64,000 nucleotides of DNA. Source: Nocardia brasiliensis. Its GTDB lineage: Bacteria > Actinomycetota > Actinomycetes > Mycobacteriales > Mycobacteriaceae. The notes beneath the pieces were generated by a model, which did not search any database, was not told where the DNA came from, and saw only the letters and a list, made by a program, of their open reading frames with translations. Positions 32,373-41,539 of the stretch are shown here, piece after piece. The stretch is from assembly GCF_011801125.1 (NCBI RefSeq), contig NZ_CP046171.1:7626001-7690000 (forward strand). The letters are read 5' to 3'. How positions within the stretch are numbered: position 1 is the stretch's first letter; each line of letters opens with the position of its first letter. The position numbers and the translations under genes were made by a program.

Positions 32373-35300
32373 CCTCGGCGCCAACCGCCGAATCGCTCGC
32401 ACCGACCGCGGCGTCGCGGCGGCACAGTACTGCGCCGCTGGGTAGACGCTGGCTCGTCGGCACCGTGCTCACGGCGTTCCTGCTGACCTTTCTGCAGGCG
32501 CCGGGGCGCACGGTCGCCGACACCAAATACGACCTGGCGCAGAACCCGCTGGGTTTCCTCGAGCGCGCCAGCCATCTGTGGAGCAGCCAGGCTCCGATGG
32601 GTCAGGTGCAGAACCAGGCCTACGGGTACTTCTTCCCGCACGGCGCTTTCTTCTCGGCCGGGCATGTGCTCGGCGTGCCCGCCTGGGCGACGCAGCGGAT
32701 CTGGTGGGCGCTGCTGCTGCTCGCCGGGTTCTGGGGCATCATCCGGCTGTGTGAAACCCTCGGCATCGGCACCAGGGGTTCCCGGATCGTCGCGGCGATC
32801 GCCTTCGCGCTCTCGCCGCGCGTGCTGACCACGCTGGGCTCCATCTCCTCGGAGACCCTGCCGATGATGTTGGCGCCGTGGGTGTTGCTCGCGCCCGCCG
32901 CACTCGGGCTGCGCCGGCGCGCGCGACGACGCGGCGGTGCCGATTCTCCGGCGGGCAGTGCGCTCGCGCTGGCGCTGATGGGGTCGGTCAACGCGGTCGC
33001 GACGGTCGCCGCGTTCCTGCCCGCCCTGCTCTGGTGGGGCTCGTATCGGCCCGATCGCGCGTGGTGGCGGTTCACCAGGGCCTGGGTGCCGCTGCTGGTA
33101 CTCGCCACGTTCTGGTGGGCGGTGCCGCTGCTCTTGCTGGGCAAGGTGAGTCCGCCGTTCCTGGACTACATCGAATCCTCAGGCGTGACAACGCAATGGG
33201 CCTCGCTCGCCGAGGTACTGCGCGGCACCGACAGCTGGACGCCGTTCGTCTCGCCGGAACGCATCGCGGGCGCGGTGCTGGTGACCCAGCCCGCCGCGGT
33301 GCTCGCCACCGGGCTGCTCGCCGCCGCGGGCATGGCCGGGCTGGCCATGCGGTCCATGCCGGATCGCGGCCGGCTCACCCTGATCCTCTGTGTCGGCCTG
33401 ATCGGCATCTGTGCGGGATACGTCGGCGAGCTCGGCGGTCCGTTCGCCGAATCGGTGCGGCTGTTCCTGGATTCCGGCGGCGCGCCACTGCGCAACGTGC
33501 ACAAGCTCGAGCCGCTGATCCGAATTCCCCTGGTACTCGGCCTGGCTCAACTGCTGGCCCGGGTGCCGCTGCCCGCCTCGGTGCCGATGCCGGTGTGGCG
33601 CGGCGCCTTCGCGCATCCGGAGCGGGACCGGCTGGTCGCCGTCGCCGCGCTGGTGCTTACCGCGCTGACCCTGGCCACGTCGCTGGCCTGGACCGGCAGG
33701 CTCGCCCCGCGCGGCGCCTACGACAAGGTGCCCGAGTACTGGACGCAGACCGCGCAATGGTTGCGCGACAACGCCGCCGACACCCGCGCCCTGGTGGTGC
33801 CCGGCGCGCCGTTCGGCAGCCAGGTCTGGGGACTTACCCGCGACGAGCCGTTGCAGGCGCTGGCGAGCACGCCGTGGGCGGTCCGCGACGCGGTGCCGCT
33901 GAACCCACCGGGCACGATTCGCGCGATGGATTCGGTACAGCGCCTGATCGCCGACGGCAGACCGTCCACCGGGCTCGCCCCAACGCTGGCCGGGCAAGGC
34001 ATCGGAATCCTGGTGCTGCGCAACGACCTCGACGCCGAGACCTCGCGCTCGACCCGGCCGATGCTGGCGCACCGGGCGATCGAGGGGTCACCGGGCCTGA
34101 GCAAGGTCGCGGAATTCGGGGCGCCGATCGAATCCGCGGTCATAGCCGAGGATCTGGTTGCCGACGGCGACCTGCGCCCGGCCTACCCGGCTGTCGAGAT
34201 ATACCACGTCGGTGCGCCGAGGCCGGGCACGCCCGCCGAGATACGTAGCGGAACCGGTGCGCCGCAATCGTTCCCGGCCGCCTACACCGCGCCGCTCGGC
34301 GCGTTGCCGGTCGTGCAGGGCGGACCCGAGGTGCTCGAACGACTGCGCCGCGACCCCGGCGCGGCCGCGACCCCGGCGCTGCTCGCCGCCGACGCGGCAC
34401 GGGCCGGACTACCGATCGGGCCGGTGACCGTCACCGATACCCCGATGGATCGCGAGGCCGACTTCGGCCGGGTGGACAACCACAATTCGGCGCTGCGGGC
34501 TCCCGGCGACGCCCGCCGCACGCACAACCTGGTGCCCGACTATCCGGTCGACGGCGCCGCACTCGTGCGCGGCGAATGGTCGGGCGCGACCGTCACCGCG
34601 TCCAGTTCGGCCGCCGATGCCACCCAGCTCGGCGGTGCCGCACCGGGCAGCTCGACCGCAGCCGTCGTCGACGGGGATCCAGCGACCGCCTGGATCAGCA
34701 ACGGCACCGAACACGCGCTGGGACAGTGGCTGCGGCTGGACCTGGACCGGCCGGTCAAAGCAGGCCAGCTCACCTTCAGCACCAGCTCGGCCGCCATCGG
34801 CGACCCGGTGAAGTGGGTGGAGGTGCGCACCGCGAACGGCACCGTGACCACCAGAATCCCCGAACCCGGTACGCCGGTGTCGGTTTCGCTGCCCGCGGGC
34901 AAGACCGATTGGGTCACCATCACCGCCATCCGCACCGAGACCGGCAAGCGCGGCGGACAGTTCGGCATCAGCGAGCTGACCCTCGACGACTATTCCGTGC
35001 GCGACCAGCCGGTCCGGGTCGATATCCGGCACCGGACCGTGTTGCCGCCGACCCAGCCCGGCGCGCAGGTGCGCGGCTGGGACCTCGGACAGGAATTCCC
35101 CGGCCGCAGCGCCTGTTTCGCGTCGCCGAATCGAGTGCGCTGCAGCAAGGGTCTGGCGCTCGCGCCGGAGGAGCCCGGCACGTTCCAGCGCACCCTCTCG
35201 GTACCAGAGCCGATGCCGGTGACACCCGAACTGACGGTGCGCACGCGGCAGGGGCCTGCGCTGGAGGCGCTGCTCACCGATCCCGGTCGGCCGGTCGCGC

Positions 35301-36727
35301 GCGGCAAGGCCGATGTCGGGGACCTGCGGGGCGCCGCCTTCGCCGCGACCGACGGCGATCCGCGCACCAGCTGGACCGCGCCGGAGGCCGCCGTGCGCAC
35401 GCTGACCGGGCCCAAACCCACACTGACGCTCGAACTCCCCGAACCGGCACTGGTGACGGGCCTCGACCTCACCCCGTCGCTGGGCGGGCTGCCCGCCACC
35501 CCCACCGCCGTGGTGGTCAACCTGGGCGACGGACCGCAGTTGCGCGAGCTCGAACCCGGTGACCCGGGCACCACACGCCGAATCTCGTTGCATCCCACCG
35601 TGACCGATCGCATCGAGCTCAGCGTGCAGTCCTGGCGGCCGGTGCTCGACCAGACCGCGCTCGGCTTCGTGCAGTCCCAGCCGCCGGGCTTGGCCGAGGT
35701 CGAGGTGCTCGGCCCCGACTACCCCGCCCCGGCGCCATTGGACCGGGAGATCACCGTCCCGTGCGCGCTGGGCCCGACGATCACCATCGATGGCCAGATC
35801 CGGCACACCTCGGTGACCGCCACCGCGGACGAGCTGCGTTCCGGCGCACCGGTTCCCGCGCGACTGTGTGCCGACGACGACACCGCGCCGCGGCCCGACT
35901 CCGCCGCGGTGGACCTGGCAGCGGGACGGGCCGATGTCGCGGTCGGCCCGACCGACCTGTTCTTCGTCGACCGACTTCGCCTGAACCGCACCGACGTCAC
36001 CGCCGCGGTCCCGGCCGACCAGGGCGCGCGCGTGCTGGTGCTGCCGCTGAGCACGAACGTCGGCTGGCAGGCACAGACAGCCGACGGACGCACGCTGCAG
36101 CCCGTTGTCGTCGACGGCTGGCAGCAGGCCTGGCTGATTCCGGCCGACGCGCGCGGACCGGTCACGGTGTCGTTCCCGATCGACCGCTGGTACCGCCTGG
36201 GCATTTTCGGCGGACTGATGCTATTGCTACCGCTGTTTTTCCTCGCGTATCCGCGGCGCGCGTCGAAAAAGGCTGCGGCCGAACGGAGTATCGCGTCTAG
36301 CACGGTGCAGACGGCCCGCGCCGAGGCCCCGGGTTCCGCGGCGATGCCGAAAGCCGGTGCCGCGGTGCTCGACAGCGCCACGAACACCGGTGCCGACGAG
36401 CCGGATACCGTCCCACGCACCTGGGGCACCCGCTGGCTCGGCGCGCTCGGGCTCGCCGCGGTCGCGACGGTGATCGCCGGGCCGGTCGGCACCCTGCTCA
36501 CCGCGGGCGCACTCGCCGCCGTGCGCCTGCGGCCCGCGTACGCGGCGCGGGCGCTGGTCATCGTCGCGGGACTCGGCACCGTGATCTCGGCCGCGGCGCT
36601 GTCCACCGGGCCGTGGCGCTCCGGCGACGGCTACCTCGGCGGCTCGGTGTGGGCGCAGCTGCCCGCACTGCTCGCCGTGATCGCCGTCGGGGTCGCGGCA
36701 CTGCCGCCCGAACGCCGCGGGAACTGA
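32369..36727 (+). CDS. aftD: Alpha-(1->3)-arabinofuranosyltransferase AftD
   Basis: This protein of about 1450 residues is a GT-C membrane glycosyltransferase that branches arabinan of arabinogalactan and lipoarabinomannan. The N-terminal region has repeated transmembrane helices with AQNPLGFLERASHLWSSQ, QNQAYGYFFPHGAFFSAGH and SPRVLTTLGSISSETLPM, very close to mycobacterial AftD. The large middle part carries F5/8-type carbohydrate-binding domains (DGDPATAWISNGTE, DGDPRTSWTAPEA), and C-terminal helices follow. The start is unclear: no ATG, GTG or TTG lies in frame between the DUF2613 stop and GTG 32465, which is inside the first helix. CTG 32369 overlapping that stop is my placement. Confidence 0.93.
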   Translation: MTSAPTAESLAPTAASRRHSTAPLGRRWLVGTVLTAFLLTFLQAPGRTVADTKYDLAQNPLGFLERASHLWSSQAPMGQVQNQAYGYFFPHGAFFSAGHVLGVPAWATQRIWWALLLLAGFWGIIRLCETLGIGTRGSRIVAAIAFALSPRVLTTLGSISSETLPMMLAPWVLLAPAALGLRRRARRRGGADSPAGSALALALMGSVNAVATVAAFLPALLWWGSYRPDRAWWRFTRAWVPLLVLATFWWAVPLLLLGKVSPPFLDYIESSGVTTQWASLAEVLRGTDSWTPFVSPERIAGAVLVTQPAAVLATGLLAAAGMAGLAMRSMPDRGRLTLILCVGLIGICAGYVGELGGPFAESVRLFLDSGGAPLRNVHKLEPLIRIPLVLGLAQLLARVPLPASVPMPVWRGAFAHPERDRLVAVAALVLTALTLATSLAWTGRLAPRGAYDKVPEYWTQTAQWLRDNAADTRALVVPGAPFGSQVWGLTRDEPLQALASTPWAVRDAVPLNPPGTIRAMDSVQRLIADGRPSTGLAPTLAGQGIGILVLRNDLDAETSRSTRPMLAHRAIEGSPGLSKVAEFGAPIESAVIAEDLVADGDLRPAYPAVEIYHVGAPRPGTPAEIRSGTGAPQSFPAAYTAPLGALPVVQGGPEVLERLRRDPGAAATPALLAADAARAGLPIGPVTVTDTPMDREADFGRVDNHNSALRAPGDARRTHNLVPDYPVDGAALVRGEWSGATVTASSSAADATQLGGAAPGSSTAAVVDGDPATAWISNGTEHALGQWLRLDLDRPVKAGQLTFSTSSAAIGDPVKWVEVRTANGTVTTRIPEPGTPVSVSLPAGKTDWVTITAIRTETGKRGGQFGISELTLDDYSVRDQPVRVDIRHRTVLPPTQPGAQVRGWDLGQEFPGRSACFASPNRVRCSKGLALAPEEPGTFQRTLSVPEPMPVTPELTVRTRQGPALEALLTDPGRPVARGKADVGDLRGAAFAATDGDPRTSWTAPEAAVRTLTGPKPTLTLELPEPALVTGLDLTPSLGGLPATPTAVVVNLGDGPQLRELEPGDPGTTRRISLHPTVTDRIELSVQSWRPVLDQTALGFVQSQPPGLAEVEVLGPDYPAPAPLDREITVPCALGPTITIDGQIRHTSVTATADELRSGAPVPARLCADDDTAPRPDSAAVDLAAGRADVAVGPTDLFFVDRLRLNRTDVTAAVPADQGARVLVLPLSTNVGWQAQTADGRTLQPVVVDGWQQAWLIPADARGPVTVSFPIDRWYRLGIFGGLMLLLPLFFLAYPRRASKKAAAERSIASSTVQTARAEAPGSAAMPKAGAAVLDSATNTGADEPDTVPRTWGTRWLGALGLAAVATVIAGPVGTLLTAGALAAVRLRPAYAARALVIVAGLGTVISAAALSTGPWRSGDGYLGGSVWAQLPALLAVIAVGVAALPPERRGN

Positions 36728-36786
36728 TCGGCGGGGTATCGATTCAGGCTGCGGCGCAACGGACCTCGTTGCTAATGTGGCCCGGC

Positions 36787-37287
36787 GTGGACACCTGTGC
36801 AGAATGTGGTTTCGTTTACGATCTGACCCGCGCGACCGACGTGGCGTCACTGGCCACCGAGCACGCCGTCGAATACGCCGACCTGCTCCTCACCGAGTCG
36901 CCGAAACTACGGCAACGCCCGGCGCCCGAGGTGTGGTCGCCCCTCGAATACGCCTGCCACATGCGCGATGTGCTGCTGGTGCAACGCGAACGCGCGCTCG
37001 CCGCCCGCCGCTGGGACACCCCGGAGGCCACACCGATGGGTCGCGACGAACGCGTGGAGCACGACGGGTACGCCGACCAGCGGCCCGCCGATGTCGGCAG
37101 GCAGATCCGTGACGCCGCACAGTTGTTCGCCAATGTGCTGGACCGGCTGAAAGACGAGGACTGGGAACGCACCCTGGTCTACAGTTTCCCTGAGCGCCAA
37201 GAACGTTCGGTGCGCTGGCTGGCGCTGCACACCCTGCACGAGTTGCGCCATCACCTGTTGGACATGCACCGCAGGCTCGACAGCTGA
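36787..37287 (+). CDS. DinB-superfamily protein
   Basis: The protein has 166 residues from GTG 36787 (VDTCAECGFVYDLTRATDV), or 170 from ATG 36775. I prefer the GTG because a TGC-TAATGT extended -10 box lies 8 bases before it, which points to a leaderless mRNA. It is a DinB four-helix bundle with His residues at EYACHMRDVLLVQRER, LALHTLHELRHHLLDMHR and elsewhere, consistent with the family's metal triad, plus an N-terminal CxxC. DinB-like proteins include mycothiol-dependent enzymes; the specific reaction is unknown. It follows aftD by 59 bp. Confidence 0.85.
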   Translation: MDTCAECGFVYDLTRATDVASLATEHAVEYADLLLTESPKLRQRPAPEVWSPLEYACHMRDVLLVQRERALAARRWDTPEATPMGRDERVEHDGYADQRPADVGRQIRDAAQLFANVLDRLKDEDWERTLVYSFPERQERSVRWLALHTLHELRHHLLDMHRRLDS

Positions 37288-37305
37288 GGCACGGGGGAAT
37301 TCGGC

Positions 37306-38514
37306 TCAGGGCGCGGCGAGGCGGTCCGCTTCATCGAGCTCGCGCGGCGGCTTCGGCCGGTCCCAGCGCCGCATCCAGTGCCGGACCGGCTCCTCGATGA
37401 GCGCGTAGCTCGCGGCGGCCACGGGCAGGGTCAGCGCGATCGTGAGCACCAGGACGTAGCCGAAATCGCCTGCGAACGGCAGGATCCCGAACACCGGGAA
37501 AACCACCGACAGCACCGCCAGATGCCAGATGAAGATGCCGTAGGACCAGCGTCCGACGGTCGCGGCCACCCGCGACTCCAACCACCGGTGCCGCAGGCCC
37601 GCAGGCCCGAGCACCAGCGGAGCGAGCAGGGCGAAGCCGATGATCGCGCCGAGGCCCATCTTCGCCGCGTACTGCCACGGCTGCGCGTGCGTCAGCCCGG
37701 CGGGGCCCGCGACGTCGGTTGCCGAGACCCCGAAGGCGAGTGCGGCCACCGCCCACATCAGCGGCTGGTTTCCGGCCATCCGCCACCATTTAGATAGCCG
37801 ATCGCTATGAAATGAGAGTTCCGCCAACACCATTCCCATCGCGAACCACGGCAGATATGCGGGCAGCCAATTATCGGAATGGATAGCGTCGGGCGTCGGC
37901 ACCGGAATGAAGTTCCAGCCCAGGCACACCGCAGCGAATACCAGCAGCACCGGCACTCGATAGCGGGCCGCGCCGCCGCGCAACCAGACCACGGCGAACG
38001 CGAGCAACGGCAACACCAGATAGAAGGCCACCTCCACCGAGAGGCTCCACATCTGAGTCAGTCCGTCGGTCAGCGTCAACGGCACGAATACCTGCAGCAG
38101 CGCAAGATTCGACAACCACACCCGCAGGCCCGCCGTCCCGGCCGCGCCGGGCAGCAATACCAGCACCGCGACCACCACCGCCCAGTACGCCGGCAGGATG
38201 CGCGCGGCGCGATGCCTGAGGTAGTAGCCGACCGAGGGTGCCCGTCCCAGCCCGCGCGCCGCCGCCGCGTGCGGGCGCCACAGCAGAAATCCGGAGAGCG
38301 CGAAGAACACCGCGACCGCCATGTCGAACCGGCCCCAGACCCGGCCGAGCACGGGGGTGTTCGCGGCGCCGGTCTGAAAAGCCACGTGCGTCAACAACAC
38401 TCCGAGCGCGGCCAGTCCGCGCATGCCTTCCAGCGCGGGCAGAAAGGCGCGCGCGGGCGTGGCTTCGGCGGCCGCGGGAACGGCGGTAGTGGCGGTGGGC
38501 AGCGTTGCGGTCAT
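37306..38514 (-). CDS. tmaT: Membrane acyltransferase (AT3 family), TmaT-like
   Basis: The protein has 402 residues from ATG 38514 and about ten transmembrane helices. The family start LEGMRGLAALGVLLTHVAF carries the conserved His. Also present are FFALSGFLLWRPHAAAARG, RHRAARILPAYWAVVVAVL, LTQMWSLSVEVAFYLVLP and YGIFIWHLAVL. AT3 proteins O-acetylate envelope sugars. In corynebacteria and mycobacteria the homologue in this gene neighbourhood, TmaT, acetylates trehalose monomycolate for MmpL export. The same role is likely here, given the DUF3068, methyltransferase and mmpL3 genes nearby. The symbol rests on synteny recall. Confidence 0.8.
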   Translation of the reverse strand: MTATLPTATTAVPAAAEATPARAFLPALEGMRGLAALGVLLTHVAFQTGAANTPVLGRVWGRFDMAVAVFFALSGFLLWRPHAAAARGLGRAPSVGYYLRHRAARILPAYWAVVVAVLVLLPGAAGTAGLRVWLSNLALLQVFVPLTLTDGLTQMWSLSVEVAFYLVLPLLAFAVVWLRGGAARYRVPVLLVFAAVCLGWNFIPVPTPDAIHSDNWLPAYLPWFAMGMVLAELSFHSDRLSKWWRMAGNQPLMWAVAALAFGVSATDVAGPAGLTHAQPWQYAAKMGLGAIIGFALLAPLVLGPAGLRHRWLESRVAATVGRWSYGIFIWHLAVLSVVFPVFGILPFAGDFGYVLVLTIALTLPVAAASYALIEEPVRHWMRRWDRPKPPRELDEADRLAAP

Positions 38515-38719
38515 CGGGCTCCAGTCTGCCTTGCCGATTTCCAGGTGATAACTCGACGTTTCACATTTCGCGCTAAACTCGGGCGATTTCTGGGTCGTTT
38601 CCGGCCTCGACGCCGCATGGTACGACATCGGGCTGTTAGTGTCGGGGCTCACGAGTGCCACCGGGGTCGATCCTGGGCACTCGCCGGAACGACCCTGTTC
38701 TACGACGAGGAGTGTTTGC

Positions 38720-39865
38720 ATGGCACTGAGTGCCGGAACCAGAAGGACGGTGGCCTGCCTGCTCGTGGGTCTCGGCGCGTTGCTGATCGTCGCCGCGCTG
38801 ATGATCCCGACATACACCGTCGGCAAACTGGCGAAGACTCCTCTGGATCTCGAGATCACCACGATCGCGACGAACCAACCCGGTGAAGAGAGTCTGGTGC
38901 TGGACTCCAAGTCGCTCACCGGCGAAGGCTCGGCGAAGATCGACAAGGACGTCAACCTGGTCTCGCAGCGCTTCCTCACCGTCGAAGAGCCCTCCGACGC
39001 CACCGAGATGACGGTGCAGGCGGGTTCGACGCTGCGGCGCACCGACAAGCAGGGCGACACCGGCCTGCTGACCGCGACCATCGACCGCGTCACCATCGAC
39101 CGCAAGACCGGCGAGCCGGTCGACAAGGAGCCCAACGGCTCCATCGCGGTCACGGTGAACAAGGACATGCAGTCCATCGCCGACCCGGTGCAGCACACCG
39201 GTCTGCAGTACCGCTTCCCGATCGGTACCGAGAAGAAGACCTACCCGTACTTCGATCTCAACGTGCGCAAGACCTACGACATCAACTTCGTCGAGGAAAC
39301 CGAGATCAACAATACGAAGGTCTACCACTTCCAGCAGGCCATCCCGGCGACCAACCTCTTCGACGTGGTGCCGGCGCCGACCAACAAGCTCACCTTCCCC
39401 GCCGCCAAGTGGGGCGTCGAGGGCGAGGGCGACATCACCATGGCGCGCTGGTACACCAACACCCGCGACGTGTGGGTCGAGCCGCAGACCGGCACCGTGA
39501 TCAAGGGCGGCGAGCAGTTGCACCTGTACTACGCGCGCTCCGGTGAAAAGCCCGAGGTCACCGCGCTGAAGTCGCACATCGTCTTCAACGAGAACACCAT
39601 CGAGTCGCAGATCGCGGTGGCCAAGGAGAACATCGACAAGCTCTCGCTGTACGGCCGGATCATGCCGATCGTATTCGGTGTGCTCGGCGTGATCGCGTTG
39701 ATCATCGGCCTGATCCTCGGCATTCGCGGCGGCTCGTCGGCCGCGCCTGCGGGCAGCGGCGGACCGCTGAACCGGCGCTCGGGCGGCGCGGCGGCGGCCG
39801 GTGGGTCCCGCCCCGTGGACAACGATCCCCCGACCGAACAGATCAACATCACGAAACAACCGTGA
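38720..39865 (+). CDS. DUF3068 membrane protein
   Basis: This 381-residue protein (MALSAGTRRTVACLLVGLGA) has an N-terminal helix to about residue 35. A long extracytoplasmic domain follows (VGKLAKTPLDLEITTIATN, TVQAGSTLRRTDKQGDTGL, GLQYRFPIGTEKKTYPYFD, RDVWVEPQTGTVIKGGEQL). Then come a second helix (VFGVLGVIALIIGLILGI) and a short Gly/Pro tail. This is DUF3068 over its whole length. Homologues next to the acyltransferase have been linked in corynebacteria and mycobacteria to late steps of lipomannan/lipoarabinomannan synthesis (recalled). GAGGAG lies upstream; a terminator follows. Confidence 0.87.
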   Translation: MALSAGTRRTVACLLVGLGALLIVAALMIPTYTVGKLAKTPLDLEITTIATNQPGEESLVLDSKSLTGEGSAKIDKDVNLVSQRFLTVEEPSDATEMTVQAGSTLRRTDKQGDTGLLTATIDRVTIDRKTGEPVDKEPNGSIAVTVNKDMQSIADPVQHTGLQYRFPIGTEKKTYPYFDLNVRKTYDINFVEETEINNTKVYHFQQAIPATNLFDVVPAPTNKLTFPAAKWGVEGEGDITMARWYTNTRDVWVEPQTGTVIKGGEQLHLYYARSGEKPEVTALKSHIVFNENTIESQIAVAKENIDKLSLYGRIMPIVFGVLGVIALIIGLILGIRGGSSAAPAGSGGPLNRRSGGAAAAGGSRPVDNDPPTEQINITKQP

Positions 39866-39880
39866 TATAGCACCATGATT

Positions 39881-39913
39881 CGGCCCCCGGTCCTCGACCG
39901 GGGGCCGTTTCCT
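39881..39913 (+). terminator. Rho-independent terminator after the DUF3068 gene
   Basis: CGGCCCCCGGTC and its exact complement form a 12-bp stem around a 3-nt loop, followed by TTTCCTTT. It is 15 bp past the stop codon. Confidence 0.9.
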
Positions 39914-40158
39914 TTGGCGTGGACAGTCGCATGGCTTGTACGCGAACAGGATCGACCCGCCTAGCTCGCGAGCACGTCGCTGTCGACCGAGCCGGTTTCC
40001 GTGGAAGCGGTTGGGAGATCGCCGAACTGGAGCACGCCGGCAAGATCCAGACTGGGACCGACACGGCCCAGCGTCCGCCGTGAAGCTGGGTACCAGCCGT
40101 GCCCTGCAACCGGCCCTGACTGCTGACGTCGCGAAGATGGGGGCCGACCGACGCGGGC
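39914..40158. other. Intergenic stretch without a supported gene
   Basis: Between the terminator and the convergent flippase gene I see only a 50-codon frame (39931-40083, MACTRTGSTRLAREHVAVDR onward). It has no ribosome-binding site or recognisable family. It may be noncoding or a degraded remnant. Confidence 0.4.
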
Positions 40159-41388
40159 TCAGGCGACCGGTCGTGCCGCACGGTCGGGTTCCGCGGTGCG
40201 CAGGACGATGATCGCGACCACGAGGGTGGTGGTCGCCGCGCAGGTGGCGGCGGTGGTGATGAGGGCTGGGATCGAACGGGCGAACGCGACCATGAGCGTC
40301 ACCTCGACCGCCAGGCCCAGCCAGGTGAGCGCGGCGAGGGCGGTGCGGTCGACGGCGATCGCGGACAGCATCGCCCCCTGGAGCACGGCCAGAAGCGCGC
40401 CGTGCAAGGCGAACAGCCACAGCAGGCCCTGAATCGGCGCGTAGTCCTGGCCCGCCAGCAGCGGAGCGAGCGGTGCGGCGAGGGCCGCGCACAGCACGGC
40501 GACGGTGCCGATGCCGGACAGCACCGCCAGCGCCGCGCGGATCGCGCGCGCCGAATGCGTCGGCTGCGCCATCCGCGGATACAGCACAACGCCCACCGCC
40601 TGCGGCAGCCAGAACGCGATCTTGGCCGCGATGGTGCCCAGCGCGTAGCGGCTGGCGTCCGCGTCGTCCAGCACCATCCGGACCACGATCAGGTCCGCCG
40701 AGGACAGCGCCATCAGTGCCGCCTGCACCTGCGCCGCCCGCAACACCGGCAAGACCCCGATGGCCTGCACCAACTCGTCCTCGGCGGCGCGGTCGCGCGG
40801 CGCCGGGGCACCCGCGACGAACCTGGCGAACGCCGCCGCCACCGCGATACCCGCCGCGGCCGCGGTCAATGCCAGTGCCGCACCGCCGCCGACGGCCAGC
40901 ACGACCAGCGCGGGCGCGACCCTGGCGATCCCGGCCGCGCCGAGCACGACGCCGAGCGCCCGAAATCGCCTGCCGCCCTGCAATACCCCCTGCTCACCAG
41001 AAAGCAGCACCAGCGCGGGCGCGGCGCCGAGCGCCGCCGCGCACGCGGCGACCCCGACGTTCAGCGCACTGGTCACCACCGGAATCAGCACCGCGACCAC
41101 CGCCGCGACGATCACCGCGCACCGCCACTGCAACCCACGCAACGCCGCGGCGCCCGCGCCCCGGACCAGTTCCCTGGCCACCACGTTCTGCAGGGCCAGC
41201 GCGGGCACCGCGCACAGCAGCTGCACCGCGAGCAGGCTCGCGAACTCGCTGTACCCGGCCACGCCCAGCCAGCGCCCGGCCAGCAGCTGGAGTAGATAGC
41301 CCGCCACGTTGGCGGTCATCGCACCTGCCGTCACCAACGTCAGGTCCGCCACCACAGGAAACCGACGGACCGCAGACACGCTCGCCAT
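40159..41388 (-). CDS. Polysaccharide/lipid flippase-like multi-pass membrane protein (MVF/MATE-like)
   Basis: The protein has 409 residues from ATG 41388 (MASVSAVRRFPVVADLTLVT) with about 12 hydrophobic segments. Markers are AMTANVAGYLLQLLAGRWLG at the N-terminus, the membrane-proximal SGEQGVLQGGRRFRALGVVL, and LSSADLIVVRMVLDDADASR. This pattern matches Wzx/MurJ-related oligosaccharide flippases. It diverges from the next large membrane protein gene and lies within glycolipid genes, so it may flip a lipid-linked sugar. The substrate is unknown. No equivalent was recalled at this exact spot in M. tuberculosis. Confidence 0.78.
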   Translation of the reverse strand: MASVSAVRRFPVVADLTLVTAGAMTANVAGYLLQLLAGRWLGVAGYSEFASLLAVQLLCAVPALALQNVVARELVRGAGAAALRGLQWRCAVIVAAVVAVLIPVVTSALNVGVAACAAALGAAPALVLLSGEQGVLQGGRRFRALGVVLGAAGIARVAPALVVLAVGGGAALALTAAAAGIAVAAAFARFVAGAPAPRDRAAEDELVQAIGVLPVLRAAQVQAALMALSSADLIVVRMVLDDADASRYALGTIAAKIAFWLPQAVGVVLYPRMAQPTHSARAIRAALAVLSGIGTVAVLCAALAAPLAPLLAGQDYAPIQGLLWLFALHGALLAVLQGAMLSAIAVDRTALAALTWLGLAVEVTLMVAFARSIPALITTAATCAATTTLVVAIIVLRTAEPDRAARPVA

Positions 41389-41539
41389 CGTCCCATTCAC
41401 CCGTCGCGCCGGGGGCTTCGCACCCCCTCGAGAGGGCGTTTTCGTGATCAGGAGGAACTGACGGCGGCATCGTCCGAGTGGTCGCCGCCCGTAGTTCCCC
41501 CTGATCTCGCAGGCCCGCCGCCACGTAGGGTGCACAAGC

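Noticed and set aside
39931..40083. 50-codon frame between the DUF3068 and flippase genes
   Set aside because: It has no ribosome-binding site, promoter box or recognisable sequence; too weak to call.
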